Source: Sphingobacterium paucimobilis HER1398
GTDB lineage: Bacteria > Bacteroidota > Bacteroidia > Sphingobacteriales > Sphingobacteriaceae
Direction of reading: 5' to 3'
Assembly (NCBI RefSeq): GCF_000416985.1
Contig: NZ_ATDL01000018.1
Location: forward strand, 62,001-126,000
DNA: 64,000 nt
This document shows, in pieces, positions 51,956 through 59,506 of this stretch (position 1 is its first letter; each line of letters starts with the position of its first letter). Both the position numbers and the translations under genes were made by a program. The notes beneath the pieces are model-generated. The model had not been told where the DNA came from. It saw nothing but the letters and a program-made list of their open reading frames with translations, and made no database searches.

Positions 51956-54172
51956 ATGAAAATTCCAGTATCACCAAAAACACATTCTATAAAGTATAAA
52001 AAAATAGAAACAGCAGACTTTGACTGTACTCAATTTCACATTAGTAAAGACATTCTTACTCCTAACCCTACTACAGAATTTATAGACTACACTGAAATAA
52101 CACCAAAATCAGGAAGTATTGAAGATTCTAATACTACAGTATTAAATATCGGGTTAGGATTAGGAAAGTCTTACAGTCTTATTAAGCTTATCGAAAAGCA
52201 TTTAAATGACCCAACCAATATTGTATTACTTTCAGCTCCTTTCCACTCACTAATAAAAGAATACCACAATAATATACTTAAAGACACGTCCATAACTAAA
52301 AAACAAATTTTAACTATAGATGATATAGATAAAGGAGTTAAATTTGATGTAACAACTCATAAAGTTCATCTGTTAACTACACATCTATTGCTTTCTACTG
52401 GTATAGAGAAACAAGCTTTTCCATCTGCTAAAAGATTAGATTACCTTCATGATATTTTAACCATTTCAAAAGAAAACGATAGAAAACTAGTACTAATCAT
52501 TGACGAGATCCATGAGTCTATTGAGTTATTTAATGAAACCAGCATTCAAAAACTGTGGAGGTTTAAAGATATAATAAAGAAAATTTATTGTGCTTCTGCG
52601 ACATTCTCAGAGGTATCTAAAGTCGTATTGAAATATTTGGCTGAATTAACAGATAACAACATATTAATATTTGAAAATGAAAGAGAACAGAGGAAAAACT
52701 TAAGTGATCTACATTTACATATTGTTTCTGACACAAGCATAAAAAGTTTTGATTATGTCATCGAAAAGTTAATAAAATCAATGACAAGTAGTCACATAGA
52801 CATAATTACACCTACAAAATCTCTAGCTCAAGAAATTAGAAAGAATATTATTGAAGCAAAATTAAAAACATCAAAACAGATTAACATCTGTATTGGTCAA
52901 GATAGAAACAAAAAATCATATGATCCTACCCTATTAAATATTGGAACAACTTTTACAACAGGAAACAATATAACACATCCAGATCACGAATTAATTGTCA
53001 TACTACCTAGCTCAAGAAAAGTGATTCTCAACAATATTTATTCAAGTCAAGGCTATATCAAATTGCTACAAACTATAGGCAGACAAAGAAACAAAGGAAA
53101 AGTACATATCATATTTGATGATGCTCTATTTATTGATAGTGTAAAACACAAAGCATTCTTAAAGCCTATTGAAGAACAAATAGTGGATACAGGACTAATA
53201 GAAAATAAATATTGTAAATACTCCGATGTCAATAAAGAATTTAAGTTGTTAAAGGACACCTATAACAAATGGTGTACAATCTTTAAGACTGCAACAACAC
53301 AACACGAAATAATAACAAGAGCAGTAACAATCACAACCCCATTAGACGTCGTTCATTTTGAGAAATTCTCATTTGAATACGGAGACAAATATTTACAGGA
53401 TAATTTTTTTTGTGGTAGCATTGGAACATTTGTTTTATGGGCTGCTCTTTTTAATCAGTTTACCACATGTAGTTTAGTTGACATCAACACATATGAACAA
53501 ATCTACAGAGGCTTAAAGTCCCCATCTGATATTCAAAAGTGTATTCAGATATCGATAGATAAAGTTAAAACACAAAACTCAGGCAAAGTTTTAAGTGATA
53601 AAGAACTAGTTGAAAAAACAAAGTTAGCCCTTTGTGATACTTCATTTTATATAGAGGATAAAAAATTATCTACAACGAAGCTGAACAATTTAATTGAAGA
53701 TTGTATTGCTAATTCAACTTTAAACTTATCAAAGCCAAAACTAAAAGAGCTAATAAAAAACAATATAGCAAAGGATCTGCAAGACTCTAAAACACGTAAA
53801 ATAGAGATGGTAACGGGAGAAGATCAGGATAATTCACTGGTAAAAGAGTTTGAAGAGCAGGAAAAAGGTAAAAAAATTCTACTAGAACTAGAGAAAATGT
53901 TATTGGCAACATCAGAAGTGTGGGATAAAGGATTGAACTCACTTGATATTATACAACAAAAAGTTATTAATGAACCACATATTTCATCATTTATAAATAA
54001 CAACTTAAGTGTAATAAAGAAATATCTATTAGGCCAAGAGCCAAGAGTTAATCGACTAGATGATACCCAACTTCCAAAGCTCATAATAGAACTTCTTCTA
54101 GTAGACAAGAATGGCTTTAAAAAAGATGAAATCGGAGCAAAAAAAAACCAAGTTTACTCCAGAAGAAGGTGA
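51956..54172 (+). CDS. Superfamily 2 DExH helicase, possible replication protein
   Basis: 738 residues. Helicase motifs: I GLGLGKS (66-72), Ia LLSAPFHSL, II DEIH (183-186), III SAT (214-216), V-like IGTTFTTGNNI (329-339) and VI QTIGRQR (372-378). The C-terminal half (about 400-738) has no domain I recognise. The spacing recalls origin-binding helicases of the herpes UL9 / CyRepA1 type used by some plasmids, which would make it the element's replication protein; this is inference. Starts 28 bp after the integrase stop. Ends 51 bp before a terminator. Confidence 0.8.
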   Translation: MKIPVSPKTHSIKYKKIETADFDCTQFHISKDILTPNPTTEFIDYTEITPKSGSIEDSNTTVLNIGLGLGKSYSLIKLIEKHLNDPTNIVLLSAPFHSLIKEYHNNILKDTSITKKQILTIDDIDKGVKFDVTTHKVHLLTTHLLLSTGIEKQAFPSAKRLDYLHDILTISKENDRKLVLIIDEIHESIELFNETSIQKLWRFKDIIKKIYCASATFSEVSKVVLKYLAELTDNNILIFENEREQRKNLSDLHLHIVSDTSIKSFDYVIEKLIKSMTSSHIDIITPTKSLAQEIRKNIIEAKLKTSKQINICIGQDRNKKSYDPTLLNIGTTFTTGNNITHPDHELIVILPSSRKVILNNIYSSQGYIKLLQTIGRQRNKGKVHIIFDDALFIDSVKHKAFLKPIEEQIVDTGLIENKYCKYSDVNKEFKLLKDTYNKWCTIFKTATTQHEIITRAVTITTPLDVVHFEKFSFEYGDKYLQDNFFCGSIGTFVLWAALFNQFTTCSLVDINTYEQIYRGLKSPSDIQKCIQISIDKVKTQNSGKVLSDKELVEKTKLALCDTSFYIEDKKLSTTKLNNLIEDCIANSTLNLSKPKLKELIKNNIAKDLQDSKTRKIEMVTGEDQDNSLVKEFEEQEKGKKILLELEKMLLATSEVWDKGLNSLDIIQQKVINEPHISSFINNNLSVIKKYLLGQEPRVNRLDDTQLPKLIIELLLVDKNGFKKDEIGAKKNQVYSRRR

Positions 54173-54223
54173 GAAAAAATAAATACTACTATAAGGTAAA
54201 TAAAAAAAAATCTCACCTCATAC

Positions 54224-54258
54224 AATCCCTACATATCCTGTGTAGGGATTTTTTATTT
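54224..54258 (+). terminator. Terminator after the helicase gene
   Basis: Perfect 10-bp stem (54224-54233, AATCCCTACA, with 54241-54250), 7-nt loop, followed by TTTTATTTTAT. Confidence 0.9.
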
Positions 54259-54317
54259 TATCAAACTAACCAAGAAGACGAGAATTATTAGATTATTATA
54301 ACTCCATTTCACTCCTG

Positions 54318-54347
54318 GTACATCTAGATCTACGAACTAGTACATCT
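54318..54347. repeat. Direct repeat before the Sak4-like gene
   Basis: GTACATCT occurs at 54318-54325 and 54340-54347, a 22-bp period (two helical turns), about 40 bp before the next ATG. A regulator site is possible. The rest of the 213-bp interval holds only the terminator. Confidence 0.35.
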
Positions 54348-54385
54348 TAAAAAATCTAAACATTTATATTAAAAAAAATTAAGTT

Positions 54386-55231
54386 ATGATGATAAGAAAA
54401 GCAGAAAGGAAATCAACCAAAATAAAACTTGCTTTACAAGGTACTGCAGGTAGTGGCAAAACATTTTCAAGTATCTTAATTGCAAAAGGTCTATCACAAA
54501 ACAACCTGTCTAAAGTATGCATCATTGATACAGAAAATGGGAGTGCAGACTTATACTCCCATCTTGGTGACTACAATGTTATATCTTTATCTCCTCCGTT
54601 CACACCTGAAAAATACATAGAAGCTATAAAAGTTTGTGAGCATTCAGACCAAGAGGTGATAATTATTGATAGTATATCCCCTTGTTGGGATGAATTATTA
54701 GAATTTCACGCTACATTACTTGGCAACTCTTTCACAAATTGGAATAAAGTAACTCCAAGACATAAAAAATTTATTGATTATATATTACAATCTCCTACTC
54801 ACATCATAGTTACCATGAGAACTAAACAGGACTATGTGATCAATCAAAAAGATGGAAAAAACATACCTGAAAAAATTGGATTAAAAGCTATCCAAAGAGA
54901 AGGAATAGACTACGAGTTCACGATTGTGTTAGAACTTAACTCCAACCATAGAGCAACAGCCAGTAAAGATAGAACAGGATTATTTAATGATAAATCAAAC
55001 CTATTATTAGATGCATCAATTGGTAACAAAATAATAGAATGGTGTTGTATTAATACAGGTATTAAAACAGAGAATATAGCTTTACAGGATTTATACAATC
55101 AGATTCAAAGTTGCAGTAGTATACAAAATTTATACGAGCTGTATAAAACTTACCCAAATACATCACAAGATTTACTAGCAGACTATGAAATCAGAAAGAA
55201 ACAACTAACTAAAAACACTATAATCAATTAA
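54386..55231 (+). CDS. RecA-fold ATPase, AAA_24 / Sak4-like
   Basis: 281 residues. Walker A GTAGSGKT at 19-26, then the conserved VCIIDTENGSADLYS and Walker B VIIIDSISPCWDELL, then HIIVTMRTKQDYV. This is the pattern of the RecA-like ATPases found in phages and plasmids (Sak4), which load on single-stranded DNA and promote annealing or recombination with a partner SSB. First gene of the run 54386-56825. Confidence 0.85.
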   Translation: MMIRKAERKSTKIKLALQGTAGSGKTFSSILIAKGLSQNNLSKVCIIDTENGSADLYSHLGDYNVISLSPPFTPEKYIEAIKVCEHSDQEVIIIDSISPCWDELLEFHATLLGNSFTNWNKVTPRHKKFIDYILQSPTHIIVTMRTKQDYVINQKDGKNIPEKIGLKAIQREGIDYEFTIVLELNSNHRATASKDRTGLFNDKSNLLLDASIGNKIIEWCCINTGIKTENIALQDLYNQIQSCSSIQNLYELYKTYPNTSQDLLADYEIRKKQLTKNTIIN

Positions 55232-55235
55232 TAGT

Positions 55236-56258
55236 ATGAATTTATTACAAAATAGAGTGATAGAACAGAGTTTTCTACCCACAATAGCATCATTAGACAA
55301 TAACTTCAACCAAAATCAACTCGACGTAAGAATTAAATCAAATCATAAGCCATTTATTGAAGCTAACACCATAGAGATAGCTATGGATCACCTACAAAAT
55401 GAATGTATCATCCCTGTATTTTCAAAAGACAATGAGAGATTGATCTCACATAGTGAATTTATTGATACAACATTTGACGTAATATCAAGGTGTTTTGGAA
55501 ATTTAAGCATTAATGATCCTGAAATAAGGGTATCCCACGAAATAAAAGGAAGAACACCAGATGCAATTCACAAGAACACCAAAGATTTATTAAATCACGA
55601 AAAAACCATCTACTATGAAAGAATGGCATTTATTATAAACATTCCCGATGTTAAAGAGGTTATCAATGGTAACGAAATTCAACTATCAATTGGGGGAGTT
55701 AGGAATTATAGTAGCGAAAACCTACACAGCAAGAAAACTCTTCAAAAGTTTAAAATATTTATTGGCTTTCAAAACAAAGTATGTTGCAACATGTGTGTCT
55801 CATCTGATGGATTTATAAACGAGTTAAAAATCAATAATCTGTTTGAGCTAGAGGCCTCCATAATGAAAATGATAGATAATTATGATGCTTTTAGACATTT
55901 CAATTCCATGAAAAACCTATTAGATGATTATTTAACAGAGCACCAGTTCTCAACTTTAATTGGTAGAAGTAAATTATACCAATATTTACCAAGAGAAGAA
56001 AAAAGAGAATTACCAGACCTTCTAATCAACGACAATATAATAAACTCTATTTCAAAAGATTACTACAAAGATGAAAGTTTTTGCAAAGATTCCAATGGCA
56101 ATATAAATTTATGGAATGTCTATAATCTACTTACCCAAGCTAATAAAAGCAACTATATAGACACTTTCTTTGACAGAAACTTAAACTCATTTGATTTTAT
56201 TCAGGGAGTACAACAGGCACTAAATGGTAATAGCAAATATCATTGGTTTTTGAGTTAA
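55236..56258 (+). CDS. DUF3871 family protein
   Basis: 340 residues. Family blocks: PFIEANTIEIAMDHLQNECI, PVFSKDNERLISHSEFID, EIRVSHEIKGRTPDAIHKNT, TIYYERMAFIINIP, LSIGGVRNYSSENLHSKKTL and KFKIFIGFQNKVCCNMCVSS. DUF3871 is known only from Bacteroidota chromosomal islands and plasmids and has no assigned function; it resembles the phage DUF945/DUF932 layout. It starts 4 bp after the Sak4-like stop, so they probably act together. Confidence 0.88.
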   Translation: MNLLQNRVIEQSFLPTIASLDNNFNQNQLDVRIKSNHKPFIEANTIEIAMDHLQNECIIPVFSKDNERLISHSEFIDTTFDVISRCFGNLSINDPEIRVSHEIKGRTPDAIHKNTKDLLNHEKTIYYERMAFIINIPDVKEVINGNEIQLSIGGVRNYSSENLHSKKTLQKFKIFIGFQNKVCCNMCVSSDGFINELKINNLFELEASIMKMIDNYDAFRHFNSMKNLLDDYLTEHQFSTLIGRSKLYQYLPREEKRELPDLLINDNIINSISKDYYKDESFCKDSNGNINLWNVYNLLTQANKSNYIDTFFDRNLNSFDFIQGVQQALNGNSKYHWFLS

Positions 56259-56262
56259 AAAA

Positions 56263-56290
56263 GCCCTCCTGAAATGGAGGGCAACTATTT
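56263..56290 (+). terminator. Terminator after the DUF3871 gene
   Basis: GCCCTCC (56263-56269) and GGAGGGC (56276-56282), 7-bp stem with a 6-nt loop, followed by AACTATTTTTCTT. The remaining 175 bp to the next gene contain no clear feature. Confidence 0.75.
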
Positions 56291-56465
56291 TTCTTAAAAA
56301 AATTTTTACGTCAATCACCTAGAACAAGTACCCCCACCCATTAAAAAAAGAAAACATCCCCCCTTTCTTCAGATTACGAAAATAAATTTCCGGCCTCCAT
56401 AGTAAATATTGATGAATTCTATTGGAGTATCATATATAAATTTTTCAAACTCAAAAACTAAAAAA

Positions 56466-56825
56466 ATGGTAACAATTATCAACTACAAAAAACTTACAAC
56501 TGACACAGGCAAAGACTTTTGTTTGTTAGAAATCCAAGGTGGGATTGAAATGGTAAGAAGTCAATCTACAGGATTATTTTATGCCACTGCAAAGAAATGC
56601 TTCATCTCATCCACTTTTGATGAATTAACCTCCCAAGCACTAGTAGGTTCTCAACTCAATGGTTCTGTTGTAAAAATTGACTGTGAAGAATATGAATACA
56701 CTATCAAAGAGACAGGAGAAATAGTTACACTTGCTCACAAATATGTTTATACAGAAGAAGAAATTCCTACTGGCAAACAATTTGCCAATATCATAGAAAA
56801 TCAAATTCAAGCAAGCTCCTATTAG
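56466..56825 (+). CDS. Small protein of the element, possible ssDNA-binding accessory
   Basis: 119 residues from the ATG at 56466. Beta-rich with KDFCLLEIQGGIEMVRSQST and AKKCFISSTFDE, then LNGSVVKIDCEEYEYTIKET and VTLAHKYVYTEEE. No family recognised with certainty. Size, beta pattern and position after a Sak4-like ATPase and DUF3871 would fit an OB-fold SSB-like partner, but the sequence does not prove it. An upstream ATG (56409) would add 19 Ser/Lys/Asn-rich residues. Confidence 0.7.
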   Translation: MVTIINYKKLTTDTGKDFCLLEIQGGIEMVRSQSTGLFYATAKKCFISSTFDELTSQALVGSQLNGSVVKIDCEEYEYTIKETGEIVTLAHKYVYTEEEIPTGKQFANIIENQIQASSY

Positions 56826-56833
56826 CTAGATAA

Positions 56834-56934
56834 AGGTGAATAATTCATATCAAAGACTTATTCACCTATTATAAAATTATTTGCTCTTGGTGAATTTTGA
56901 TATTAAAAATATCAAGAAGAGGAATGCTCACCAA
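56834..56934. other. Structured intergenic segment with three hairpins
   Basis: A 10-bp perfect inverted repeat (56834-56843, AGGTGAATAA, with 56858-56867) is followed by a nested pair: outer TTGGTGA/TCACCAA (56887-56893 with 56928-56934) and inner TTGATATT/AATATCAA (56897-56904 with 56908-56915). No strong T run follows. It may end the upstream transcript, or be a structured RNA or binding site. Confidence 0.5.
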
Positions 56935-57012
56935 TGCATCTAATATCTGAAACAGTATTTTTTAAATATTTACTAGCTTATTCATTAAGTAAATAGCCTT
57001 TATCACAACAAA

Positions 57013-57025
57013 TGCAACCTTGCAA
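57013..57025 (+). repeat. 13-bp inverted repeat, left copy, beside unknown gene
   Basis: TGCAACCTTGCAA, the exact reverse complement of 58153-58165 behind the same gene. Lies 53 bp before the ATG. Confidence 0.6.
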
Positions 57026-57078
57026 AGAACAATTATCGTCAATTTTAATATTGATTTTTGTATTTTGCATTATACATC

Positions 57079-58143
57079 ATGTTGAATATAAAAGAAAGGC
57101 TAGAAAAAGCACCAATATTTGATTATCCTGTAACAAACATAGTTGATGATCATCTATTGTATTTTGGAGAAAGTACTTGGGTCAAAGAGAATGCTAATAA
57201 TATAAGGTTATTAGCTAAGAAAGCTAATTTAAAATTCATACTGCTAAATAGTGATTACGAATTGGATCCTGACATAAGATCATATTATTTTCCAAATACA
57301 GCTAATTTTCAATCTCACTACACATCATTTTTAGATACAATCCTTCTTTACTTTAACCTACCTTTGCATCTAAAAAGTGGGTTCATTGCAGTCAAAAAGA
57401 AATATTCAGAAGAGGAAGTTTGTTATTTTAGTGAAGATCACGATTTTGAATTCTTATCTAATTTTCTACTAAGCTATTCGGAAAAAAAATCTCTATTATT
57501 TGCAAAGACAACACTAGAGTGCATTTATCTAAGTGAAACTAGATCTCAAATACTTTATTCCCCAAGAATAGTTAATAACCACGATGATACACCTTTAGAA
57601 CATGAAACAGAAGAGCATATAAAGGTAATTAATGAAAAACTACTTTTACTTCAAGAGCAAGGTAAACTCTTTACTATCCTTCCATTGTTACAACAATATA
57701 TACAAATCAACAATGGTTTCGAAATTGTTAGTAGGTTGGAAATCCAACATGACAACAGAATAGTGTTGACAGACTTTAATAATACTGAAATCAAGCTAAG
57801 TCATCTAACAAAATCCATCTACTTTCTATTCCTATTACATCCAGAAGGCATTGAGCTAAACAATATAAATAAATATGAAACTGAACTTCTAGGCATTTAT
57901 AAAAATATTTCTAATCAAAACAATTGGGATAAAATAAGAGAGACAGTTCTACAAGTTGTTAATAACAAAGATGCTCTGTATGTTCACTTTTCAAGAATAA
58001 AATCAACCTTTTATAAGCATTTTCACAAGTCCATTGCTGAGCAATATTGTGTTACAGGCCTGAAAAATGAGAAAAAGCTGATCTCTCTTGATAGGAATCA
58101 AACTAACATTAAGGATTTTAAAATTAAGCTATTTATAGAATAA
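57079..58143 (+). CDS. Protein of unknown function, flanked by inverted repeats
   Basis: 354 residues from ATG 57079, soluble. The first about 240 residues show no motif I can name. The C-terminal about 110 residues (LTKSIYFLFLLHPEGIELNN, then NALYVHFSRIKSTFYKHF in a similar form, then AEQYCVTGLKNEKKLISLDR) resemble a C-terminal domain that recurs in Bacteroidota proteins of unknown function, with the pattern HPEGI...RIK...Y-x-x-G. It may be a DNA-binding module. It has its own promoter region, apart from the replication genes, and 13-bp inverted repeats at both sides. Possibly accessory cargo or a regulator. Confidence 0.65.
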   Translation: MLNIKERLEKAPIFDYPVTNIVDDHLLYFGESTWVKENANNIRLLAKKANLKFILLNSDYELDPDIRSYYFPNTANFQSHYTSFLDTILLYFNLPLHLKSGFIAVKKKYSEEEVCYFSEDHDFEFLSNFLLSYSEKKSLLFAKTTLECIYLSETRSQILYSPRIVNNHDDTPLEHETEEHIKVINEKLLLLQEQGKLFTILPLLQQYIQINNGFEIVSRLEIQHDNRIVLTDFNNTEIKLSHLTKSIYFLFLLHPEGIELNNINKYETELLGIYKNISNQNNWDKIRETVLQVVNNKDALYVHFSRIKSTFYKHFHKSIAEQYCVTGLKNEKKLISLDRNQTNIKDFKIKLFIE

Positions 58144-58152
58144 AAAAACAAG

Positions 58153-58165
58153 TTGCAAGGTTGCA
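58153..58165 (+). repeat. 13-bp inverted repeat, right copy
   Basis: TTGCAAGGTTGCA, 10 bp after the stop of the 354-residue gene. With its flanks it can also fold as a 7-bp hairpin (AAGTTGC...GCAGCTT), a weak terminator. Confidence 0.55.
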
Positions 58166-58212
58166 GCTTTAGAATTTACATTGATTGATACCATAAATTT
58201 GATAAAAAAAAA

Positions 58213-58434
58213 TCAAATGTTTAGGTCAATTAACTCAATCAGTGGCACATTTAAGTTTTCAGCTATTATATATAGTGTAAAAATAGTAGGGTTAGTATTT
58301 CCAGCTTCTAACCTATTCATATTAGATTTTTCAAAATTGCACAATGAAGCTAACTCAATCTGGGACATATTCTTAGATTCCCGCAATTGTTTTATACGTT
58401 TTCCAATAAGTATTTGAAGCTCATTTTTGTCCAT
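58213..58434 (-). CDS. XRE-family HTH regulator of the element
   Basis: 73 residues, a single Cro/C1-type HTH: LIGKRIKQLRESKNMSQIEL, then ASLCNFEKSNMNRLEAGNTN and IIAENLNVPLIELIDL. From ATG 58434; the longer TTG start (58446) is unlikely. No other domain, so it is likely a repressor. Divergent from the membrane protein gene with operator-like repeats between, and convergent with the 354-residue gene. Confidence 0.92.
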   Translation of the reverse strand: MDKNELQILIGKRIKQLRESKNMSQIELASLCNFEKSNMNRLEAGNTNPTIFTLYIIAENLNVPLIELIDLNI

Positions 58435-58450
58435 TGCACACACCAATGAA

Positions 58451-58509
58451 CAAAGGTTACCATATTTGACAACTACTTGGTTATCATAAAAGATAACTTC
58501 CTATATTTG
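58451..58509. promoter_or_regulatory. Divergent promoter and operator region of the XRE gene
   Basis: GGTTACCAT (58455-58463) and GGTTATCAT (58479-58487) are direct repeats 24 bp apart, and the second begins the palindrome GTTATC-N6-GATAAC (58480-58497). An exact plus-strand -7 box TATATTTG (58502-58509) follows. CAAAGGTTA (58451-58459) is a near-consensus -7 for the XRE gene on the minus strand. The layout fits a repressor controlling itself and a divergent transcript. Confidence 0.65.
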
Positions 58510-58689
58510 CACAATATATATAAACTTGTCATGATTCAAACATTGCTGAACAACAAAACATGATTTACTGACAACATGAAAAACAAGTAAATCACATTGA
58601 ATGATATATGAAGCAGTAAGGACAACAGCTTCACATTATTGCCTTATGTTTATAATTTTTATTTATTTTACACCAACTAATATTTAATC

Positions 58690-59085
58690 ATGTATTTAAT
58701 CCTTACCTTAATTTCACTTTGGACAGTAACAGCAAGTATAAATGGCCTAACACAAGGATATTATATCCTTAAACACACAAACTTAAAATCTACTTCATTT
58801 GATGAAGTAAATAGAGGTCATTTGCAAATGATAAAATTCTTATTTATTATTTGCACTATTCTCTTGTTTTCAGTGACTTTCTTTGGGGTTTCAATTTATT
58901 GGTGGGCAAGATTAGGCTTATTTATAATACTAATCATTCTAGGAGTTTCAAGTGGTATATATAAAATTAAATCAGACATATACAACAAAAAAGTTCAGTG
59001 GAATACTAAAGTTGATGATTACTATCCAATTGGATTCATCATAGTTTCATTGACAACACTTATTGTAGCATTATTTTTAAAATAG
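58690..59085 (+). CDS. Membrane protein of the element, unknown
   Basis: 131 residues with four predicted membrane helices (about 3-20, 47-66, 69-88, 111-130). No recognised family. Transcribed from the promoter next to the XRE operators, with a leader of about 175 nt that includes a 10-codon ORF (58531-58563). XRE repression of a membrane protein could be an immunity, toxin or lysogeny-like function; none is shown by the sequence. Confidence 0.7.
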   Translation: MYLILTLISLWTVTASINGLTQGYYILKHTNLKSTSFDEVNRGHLQMIKFLFIICTILLFSVTFFGVSIYWWARLGLFIILIILGVSSGIYKIKSDIYNKKVQWNTKVDDYYPIGFIIVSLTTLIVALFLK

Positions 59086-59270
59086 CTGATTATCAAATGT
59101 AATCAGGATAACAATCAAATTTTCAAAATCTTACTTACTTCCTGGTCATTAATAAACCCAGATGGCATCTTTTCATTCATTGAATTTATCAATATAGGCT
59201 GTATAGAAAAAAAGGCTCTAGTGGATATTTGTTTCTTTACTCCAGACTGGACTTCTATAGTAGAAAAGGC

Positions 59271-59288
59271 ATACAAATAGGTGTACAT
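59271..59288. repeat. Integrase arm-site candidate, right end
   Basis: ATACAAATAGGTGTACAT, identical to 50268-50285 and in the same orientation, 47 bp inside the right att core. Confidence 0.65.
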
Positions 59289-59335
59289 TTTTTGAAAACA
59301 AAAATATAACACTGATAATAAAGAGGTTAAATATA

Positions 59336-59359
59336 GGGTTCGAATCCCACTCTCTCCGC
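59336..59359 (+). repeat. attR core (tRNA 3' end copy 2)
   Basis: 24 bp identical to 50109-50132. Only the 3' end of the tRNA is present. The sequence after it (to about 59467) resembles the sequence after the left core, including the hairpin at 59368-59397 and CAAGGGATGAGAACCC, which lies 92 bp past the core on both sides. Confidence 0.92.
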
Positions 59360-59367
59360 AAAGACCG

Positions 59368-59397
59368 AAAAAGTTCAACGAAAGTTGGACTTTTTTT
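59368..59397 (+). terminator. Original tRNA-Ser terminator (right of the element)
   Basis: 12-bp stem (59368-59379 with 59384-59395, one U-G pair) with GAAA loop and a run of seven T. It probably ended the tRNA transcript before insertion of the element. Confidence 0.75.
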
Positions 59398-59506
59398 CGT
59401 TTATAGCAATGCCGTCGAATACAGCTCTTACTATACTTATTTCGTAGGACCAAGGGATGAGAACCCACAACGCCCCCCCTTCTACATTAAGAATGTAAAA
59501 ACAATT

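Larger units (their letters stand above)
50109..59359 (+). mobile_element. Integrative element of about 9.2 kb inserted in tRNA-Ser
   Basis: Bounded by a 24-bp perfect direct repeat of the tRNA 3' end (50109-50132 and 59336-59359). Inside are a tyrosine integrase next to the tRNA, a DExH helicase, a Sak4-like ATPase, DUF3871, small proteins, an XRE regulator and two membrane proteins. The element is visibly more AT-rich than its flanks. No relaxase, coupling ATPase, terminase, portal or capsid gene was found, so transfer may rely on other elements or phages. Genes run mostly on the plus strand from 50.7 to 58.1 kb. Confidence 0.9.

Noticed and set aside
57013..58165. Insertion sequence bounded by the 13-bp inverted repeats
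   Set aside because: No transposase motifs in the enclosed protein and no target-site duplication outside the repeats.
58531..58563. 10-codon leader peptide before the 131-residue membrane protein
   Set aside because: Too short and without regulatory codons or an attenuator behind; likely chance.
50109..59359. Prophage or CRISPR/defence island
   Set aside because: No structural, packaging or lysis genes and no CRISPR-like repeats or cas genes were seen. A defence role for the unknown proteins has no direct support.
59115..59468. Minus-strand ORF of 117 codons across the right att site
   Set aside because: It runs through the tRNA fragment and its terminator hairpin, so most of it cannot be a real gene. 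The 57-codon part starting at 59288 begins inside the arm-site repeat and has no recognisable features.
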